DNA from: Endocalyx cinctus
Taxonomy: Eukaryota; Ascomycota; Sordariomycetes; Amphisphaeriales; Apiosporaceae
DNA: 64,000 bases
Assembly: GCA_001600455.1 (NCBI GenBank)
Contig: BCKC01000011.1
Coordinates: forward strand, 62,001-126,000
Direction: 5' to 3'
In this document: positions 58,796-64,000 of the stretch, piece by piece
Layout: each line of letters opens with the position of its first letter
Position numbering within the stretch: the first letter of the stretch is position 1
The notes under the pieces: generated by a model
What the model saw: only the letters and a program-made list of their open reading frames with translations
Database searches by the model: none
What the model was told of the DNA's origin: nothing
Translations under genes and position numbers: made by a program

Positions 58796-59803
58796 ATGCA
58801 GAAAACATTTCAGCCAGCTCTGCAAACTTTTGATGCCGCATATAAGGCTCAAGGCAAACCCGACCAGATAGGAAAAAATCCGACATCAAATAGACAACCT
58901 AGCGACAAATTACCTTCTATAAAAGAAATCTTATCTGAGAAGGGCCTTATTGAAATCCTAGAAGGGCTTAAAAAACCTCGCCAAATATCTTCCCTGCCGC
59001 CGCCAACAGAAGCCAACATTGGGAATCAAAGCAACAAGATCACTCAAGGCTCTGACACGAATCGTGAAAATCCACCCATCATACCTACTATAGTTCCCTC
59101 CAATGAACTATCGATGGGCCTGTTTCCGAAGGAAACTACGCGAGCTACTATTCAAACCCTTGAACAGGCTCCAGCGCTAAACGCCCAGCCAGTAGGTAGC
59201 ATAGTACCTGGCCCTAACACCGACGTGGAAGGGGGTGCTCTGACCAGCAAGAGACAAACCTCATCGGATGACAGAAATGAGGTACTACCTGCGAAAAGCG
59301 ATGTTAAGATTGGGAGAGAAGAACTTTTCGGTACTAAGAACCATCATATGGCTGCTGCAGAGCAGAGTCTTGTATCCAAGCAGGACTTTTGTCCAAGATC
59401 CTTACAAGTACGTAAAGACGGGATTGGACAAGCTCCAAGCGGCGAGAAACGAGTCAAAAGGAAACGAGGCCTGAATACAAGTCCTACACCCTCAAAGCGC
59501 CTGAAACAAGCACAAGAAGTAGGCAGCCAGAGATTAATCGAACCTCCCGTTCGAGGTGAGCCAAGTCAGCAGGGTCGAGCGGGTCCGCATGCCCGTGCTT
59601 GTGAGGGTGAATATATTGTTAAAAAGTTAGTGGATCACCGCAAGATCCAAACTCCTGAGGGGGGAACTGAATACTTGGTTGAATGGGAAGGTGACTGGGA
59701 CGAAGACCAAAAACGCACATGGGAACCAGAAGAAAACTTGAACTGCCCGGTGGTGCAAGGTAAATATTGGAGATCTGTGGTGCGTAAATTGAATTTACAT
59801 TAA
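58796..59803 (+). CDS. C-terminal chromodomain protein
   Basis: Single exon, 335 residues. The first 265 residues are disordered, with an NLS-like GEKRVKRKRGLNTSPTPSKR at about 217-236. A chromodomain begins near residue 272: EYIVKKLVDHRKIQ, then EYLVEWEGDWDEDQKRTWEP. Tyr273 and Trp297 match two aromatic-cage positions that hold methyl-lysine; the third cage position (Phe/Tyr in HP1) aligns with Asp or the following Trp301, an unusual feature. A short basic helix (KYWRSVVRKLNLH) ends the protein; there is no chromoshadow domain. Chromodomains also occur at the end of some retrotransposon integrases, but no integrase core precedes it here. Probably a reader of histone H3 methylation. Confidence 0.8.
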   Translation: MQKTFQPALQTFDAAYKAQGKPDQIGKNPTSNRQPSDKLPSIKEILSEKGLIEILEGLKKPRQISSLPPPTEANIGNQSNKITQGSDTNRENPPIIPTIVPSNELSMGLFPKETTRATIQTLEQAPALNAQPVGSIVPGPNTDVEGGALTSKRQTSSDDRNEVLPAKSDVKIGREELFGTKNHHMAAAEQSLVSKQDFCPRSLQVRKDGIGQAPSGEKRVKRKRGLNTSPTPSKRLKQAQEVGSQRLIEPPVRGEPSQQGRAGPHARACEGEYIVKKLVDHRKIQTPEGGTEYLVEWEGDWDEDQKRTWEPEENLNCPVVQGKYWRSVVRKLNLH

Positions 59804-61290
59804 AAGGAGCTTCAATTGAGGTGCCTGAGTCTCTCAGGTTCTTCTCTCGAGACGGAAACAGTTACTGCTAAGCAATAAAATGTCTCCGCCCCCGGCTTAT
59901 CGAGCCAACCAGACGGTTGGACGCGCGCACCCAGCGAATCCCACGCGCTTCACGGTATAGTAAGTACTCTTCGCCGTGCGCGTACGACTTTGACTAGAGA
60001 CTCAGACCCTTCTGTAAGCTGCAAGCTTACCTCTAATATTAATAAAAAATAAGTATAGGCAATGATAGTTATAAATCTTTTTCAATACAAGTCCTTAATC
60101 ATGCTAAACCGGGCTAGATAATTCTAAACCGTCGCAAATATGCTTCGCGTCCATCTGGTCTCGACGCATGCTAGGCAGGTTGATGATCTTATTACCACGC
60201 TCGTTTAGGATTTTGTAAAGTACGACCTAGAGGGCAACGACTTGGTTCGTGCTGATGTGAGTTCCGAGCGACCGTTCCTTTAGCGCCGTGAGCAACTCAT
60301 CGTAATGTAGTATGCCAGACGCCAATCGAATGCAGAAGTTCTAGAGATATGAGCATATTACATCCTCATTCAGGGCTATGCATAGTGCTAAAAACCTGCA
60401 GATGTAAGAGGCCCGATGCTAATGATCTTTTCGATATGCCCCTCAGGACCGGAACTGTTTGCCGAGTGTCGAGGAGAATCAACGCGGCCAGTGACCAGAA
60501 CCTTCCGTCATATTCGGCAATATGGATTGATCTCATTCCACGGTCTAATTCGACCGGGCCGAAGAAGCTCTGGTCCTCGTTTCCAAGCAGTATGGGATTT
60601 TGCGCTACACAAGATTCCCAGAATCTGGAGCGCAAATGACGATGGATATTCCTATGTCTCTTCCCCAGCCCATGGGTGGGCAAGGCTTGGACTAAGAAAT
60701 AGGACAAAGCGCCATATGATTTCCCTTTTTGGCTTGTCTCCGACCCCCTGCGTTTTCGTAAGGTCCGCATGCGGCGAGAATAGCGTATCCGTGTGGTTCG
60801 AACAGCCAGTTGTCGCGCATAGACGCATCTCACAGAACGAGTGTCCCTTCCTAGGAGATCTTATAATAGAGGGGCTTATTGTAGTGCTTCTTATGCCTCA
60901 GTCTCGCTTTTATATTCATCCATTACTTATAGTTGAAGATGTAAAATTTTAGTTCTAGTTTTCTTCCCATCGATTATAGCGATACAGACAGATACGTGTC
61001 ATATACAAGAACTTAACGCTTGCTTCTCCATAAATATTTGAAGGCCTCACATCTAACCCTCCTGACTTAGTCGCGCTTTGCTACCCAAGCCATGATTACG
61101 TCGTTATGAGTCATGGACCTTATTTCTGAACCTATGGTTGACGGTTATAATAATGAATGTCGGTGGAGGTAATAAGAAGATATATGGAGGAAAAGGCTAT
61201 AAATACATATTTATCGAAATACCCCTACACTTAAATCTAGTGCGGAGTAAGACTAATAGAAACACTTCCTTTCTATGTATCTAGATTAAT
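59804..61290. other. Gene-poor region with a gene relic
   Basis: A small perfect hairpin CCAACCAGACGGTTGG lies at 59907-59922. Overlapping frames on both strands at 60366-60952 have no recognised family. A broken protein-like frame is listed separately at 60117-60325. No intact gene is supported. Confidence 0.4.
60117..60325 (-). pseudogene. Relic of an unidentified coding exon with an in-frame stop
   Basis: The minus strand reads as plausible protein (for example LLTALKERSLGTHISTNQVV and KIINLPSMRRDQMDAKHICD) over about 60 codons with one TAG at 60229-60227. CAG to TAG by a C-to-T change would explain it, in line with RIP. I do not recognise the family. The fragment could also be chance. 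Confidence 0.3.
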
Positions 61291-62160
61291 TCATATCATC
61301 GATCGTAACGCGGTGGAAGAAGACATATTCCTCAAGGCAACGTCAGATGATATGGTCTGCGATACGTGGTTTCCCCCCGTTCGATACCATCCAATCCATT
61401 TCCAGCACACCCCAATGACGAAGACCACAATGTCATAAGCAGCAAACAAGGCCGTAAGAAACTAAGAGAGTTAGAAACGACCGCCAACTGTAGGTGACAA
61501 CTTACTAAGAGATCTTTTTTTGTGGTTGGAAATACTAGTCCGATGGTACTAATAACGAAAACTATAACCTGGAGAATAATACATGTAGCGAAGTAAACTC
61601 TATTTCGTACGGTGTCCTGTATGATTCGAAACCACTCGCCCATCATCCAGAGCCGATATATATATGTCGAACTATGGCACAAAGACCGACTCCAGAGCGG
61701 ATGCCAGCTTTCAATAACTATTCCCGCTAAGAACATTAAACATACGACAGCTGATACACAGACCAAAGGAATAGGAGCGAACGACCGCTGGCCGTGACTC
61801 CACGTCCCGATTGCTAACAAGGACTAGGTTTCATCAGCGACAGTAACAGAGCGCATTACTAGTTCTGCCTACCTCTCGGGTCGTGCTCCATAGAACAATA
61901 GTTGCACAAAAGTAGGGCAGCCAAAGTTCATCCTCTTTCCATAGAATAACAAACACGGATGAGATCCCCACGCCAATAACAGATTCAATTATAACGGAAC
62001 TTGTAAATGTACGCCAATACATTACAGCTAATGATAGTGGCGGTTGGTGCATGCGAGACCGTAATGAATAAACCAGAAGGCAGCTGAATATTGTAGGTAT
62101 AATTTCGAAAGTAAGGGCCAGGTATATAATGGCTTTTTGAACGTGGTTCGAAGGAAACAT
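61291..62160 (-). CDS. Polytopic membrane protein, uncharacterised
   Basis: Three exons, 62160-61873, 61823-61506 and 61461-61291, with donors GTAGGC and GTAAGT, giving 258 residues; all junctions are phase 0. At least six hydrophobic segments can be seen, such as AIIYLALTFEIIPTIFSCLL, SVIIESVIGVGISSVFVILW, IPLVCVSAVVCLMFLAGIVI, ATCIILQVIVFVISTIGLVF and YDIVVFVIGVCWKWIGW. The size and seven-helix-like layout recall small fungal integral membrane proteins of unknown function. No catalytic motif is visible. It is transcribed toward the chromodomain gene. Confidence 0.65.
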
Positions 62161-63358
62161 GATGAGAAACGCAATGAAATGTTTTTATAAGTTATTTGGG
62201 TAGGAATTAAATTTGGAGTGAATGGAAATTCATCCTCAATTACTGCTTATTATCAGCCCTGAAGACACATTATCTTTACCTAATACAGCTGTGGTAAATA
62301 GCGTATATTTGTAAGGCACTGATAGGGACGCAAAAGGGTGGAGTGCTTCCTGCTTCAATATTCTATCTATAAATTAACTCGTTAGCTTATCCCTTCTGGG
62401 GTATTTTACTAGAGACTATCCTCTCAGGGGTCGCTGAATTGGCAACCGAGAAAGACGTAATTATGTATGCAACAGGTGGGACCGTAGAGTGTTAAAGTAC
62501 ATAAGGGTTGTCGAAGTTACCAAGGGTGGTAGACTAATTTCAGGGGTTGTGCTGCATGCGGTGGCGGGCCATAATTCGTTATTATTATGCTAGTTTATTA
62601 CATTATATTACTCCTAGGATTAGTTCCATATCAGTTGTATATACGGGAGGTGAGATCTAGCATAATTTTTGGTTCTGTGAATGTTGGGGCCAGGCGGGAG
62701 AATAATGCTCTTGAGTGATGATAACCTCCGATAGTGCTCAATTCCTAAAAGTTTTCATGCATTAATAGGCTTCCAGCTCCTACAGTGAATAGAAACGATA
62801 TCTCCTAAAAGAACAAGTATATCGCGGTCTTCCGTGCAAATTAACTAGTAGTACGTAGGGCAGGCTGATGCCCGGGCCTTCCCGGAGGCACAGTAGAGAC
62901 GTATAGTTCCCTTCTTAAGTAGTGTCTCAAGATGATTACGAAACCTTAACAAGGTCTTCTTATATCCTGATATCTCTGTTAAGCCGAACGCTCAAGCTCC
63001 GGTAGTCATTAATAAGTAATAGCATATCTAACGCGGTTATCCAGTAATTTAAGTACCATGCCTTGTATACGGTATTCGCACCTAGTCTTACCTGTCCTTA
63101 CAGAGCATAGTAACTATATTCAGGCCTCGTCATCTCAAGGCAGACTTCAAGCGTGTTCAGGGGTAACGATGGGGCGATGGGGCAATGGGTACAAGACATA
63201 TCACTCACGGGAGGATGAATCCGCCGCAAATGAGCCCTGACCTACATAGAGGGGGCACATAAGTATAGATTCCACATAGGCAGTCGTGTATTACAGGGTA
63301 TATAGGGAGCGAAGTGGAAAATATTTTTCAGACTACAAGTATCACGAAACATATTAAA

Positions 63359-63568
63359 ATGTCAACCTATATCAGCCAAACAGACGAGTATACAATTCAA
63401 ATAAGCCTTGCTATCCTACCCTTCTTCATCATAGGGCTTGTCCTTGCCGGTCTCAACTCGGCCAGGGGCCATAGGGTCCAACTGCCTCGCGTGCTTCCTA
63501 CGCAGATTATCCGAACCGAGGTGGCTAGAGAGAGAGGCGGAGCCCAAGGCGTATTTCCTATATTTTAA
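63359..63568 (+). CDS. Possible small single-pass membrane protein
   Basis: ATG in the context AAAATG, 69 residues, one membrane helix at about residues 15-32, then a basic tail (SARGHRVQLPRVLPTQ). It stops just before the TATA box of the next gene. No homologue is known to me. Could be chance. Confidence 0.25.
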   Translation: MSTYISQTDEYTIQISLAILPFFIIGLVLAGLNSARGHRVQLPRVLPTQIIRTEVARERGGAQGVFPIF

Positions 63569-63584
63569 GCCCCGAAAGATGCAA

Positions 63585-63592
63585 TATAAATA
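63585..63592 (+). promoter_or_regulatory. TATA box
   Basis: TATAAATA, about 150 bases before ATG 63744, followed by a CT-rich leader (ACTTGTCTCTCGTCCAACTC) such as is common before start codons in well expressed fungal genes. Confidence 0.5.
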
Positions 63593-63743
63593 GGGCAACC
63601 GCTTGCACTCGACACATCATCGTCAATACATTCTTTTACTTGTCTCTCGTCCAACTCTCGTGACATCAGCAGCCACCGGCCTACCCCGTCTCCCACAACA
63701 TTTTTAATCTTCTATTTCTGTTTCTCTGCTTGCTACTGTAGCC

Positions 63744-64000
63744 ATGGCCTTTCTTACGAATTTTTTCACATTTGCTGCCAGGGTGATGAAGAAAGTGTAC
63801 TGGGTCATCCTAGCTCCCATTTGCCTCTTCATGATAGCCAGGGCCTGCTTCGACATCTTCACCCTCGTCTCAGCCTTCGGTTGGCTCGAAGTTTTTCAAG
63901 AGCTCCACGGGAGGCACGGCGGCGACTGGGGATGGACCATCTTCATTATCGTCTTCAGCTTCATCAGTGTTCTCAGCAATTTTGGAACTCCCATATTGAT
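63744..64000 (+). CDS. 5' part of a membrane-protein gene (cut by window end)
   Basis: Open from ATG 63744 (GCCATGG context) to the last base, 85 codons with no stop. Hydrophobic segments VYWVILAPICLFMIARACFD and WTIFIIVFSFISVLSNFG flank a polar loop (FQELHGRHGGDWGW). Codon use favours C-ending codons (ATC, TTC, CTC), as in well expressed genes. The family is not recognisable from the fragment. Confidence 0.55.
   Translation, partial: MAFLTNFFTFAARVMKKVYWVILAPICLFMIARACFDIFTLVSAFGWLEVFQELHGRHGGDWGWTIFIIVFSFISVLSNFGTPIL

Larger units (their letters stand above)
62161..63743. other. Gene-poor region upstream of the last gene
   Basis: No gene is firmly supported. A small frame from ATG 63359 to 63568 (69 residues) has one hydrophobic helix (ISLAILPFFIIGLVLAGL) and could be a real short membrane protein; evidence is weak. 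Minus-strand sequence at about 62950-63130 has protein-like stretches broken by stops. Confidence 0.4.

Noticed and set aside
58796..59803. Chromodomain gene as the end of a retrotransposon polyprotein
   Set aside because: No integrase zinc finger or DDE core precedes the chromodomain, and the gene has its own start and a disordered N-terminus.
62950..63130. Possible retroelement fragment on the minus strand
   Set aside because: Protein-like stretches are short and broken by many stops; no reverse transcriptase or integrase motif could be recognised.

Overview
This is nuclear DNA of a filamentous ascomycete (Pezizomycotina, probably a Sordariomycete). The evidence is short GT-AG introns of about 50-125 bases with CTAAC/CTGAC-like branch sites, gene spacing of 0.5-3 kb, and fungus-specific families: a Zn2Cys6 regulator, a BIM1-like copper protein, a GH10 xylanase with CBM1, GH92, SPT8, and an UNC93-like transporter. 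Intergenic TACCTAGGTA-type palindromes and an extremely AT-rich, RIP-like tract fit the same group. I could not fix genus or species.

Positions 1-42300 form the ordinary gene-rich part. In order: DOA1/UFD3 (+), a GPI-anchored BIM1/X325-like copper protein (-), an SRR1-like protein (+), a secreted GH10-CBM1 xylanase (-), a PGAP4-like GPI side-chain glycosyltransferase (-), an Ulp1-like cysteine protease fused to a long Gln-rich coiled coil (+), a mitochondrial SnoaL/NTF2-like protein (-), a MYND zinc-finger protein (-), a secreted GH92 mannosidase (-), a SWIM+RING protein (+), SAGA subunit SPT8 (-), a ZNFX1/Hrr1-type helicase with NFX1 fingers (-), then an alpha/beta hydrolase (+), an NCS1 nucleobase permease (-) and a 2-oxoglutarate/Fe(II) dioxygenase (+). 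The last two are divergent and share a promoter with five GATAA cores, which suggests a small nitrogen- or nucleobase-related set.

From 43200 the window becomes more accessory: a tiny Cys-rich protein, an UNC93-like transporter, a broken Tad-type LINE remnant (about 47.0-48.35 kb), a six-exon Zn2Cys6 transcription factor whose last exon contains the only ambiguous base (48598), and a RIP-like AT-rich island (51.6-53.0 kb). Beyond the island, low-gene DNA with diverged repeats carries two intact nuclear-type genes: an AT-hook protein (55.35-56.73 kb) and a chromodomain protein (58.80-59.80 kb). These are followed by a nonsense-bearing gene relic, a three-exon membrane protein, and a membrane-protein gene cut by the window end.

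Gene models were spliced by hand from reading frame, splice consensus and family motifs. Points of special interest are a probable 4-base micro-exon in the permease, a GC-AG intron and a 37-base poly-C run in the SWIM/RING gene, the protease/coiled-coil fusion, and the pair of chromatin-type proteins beside the RIP-like island.
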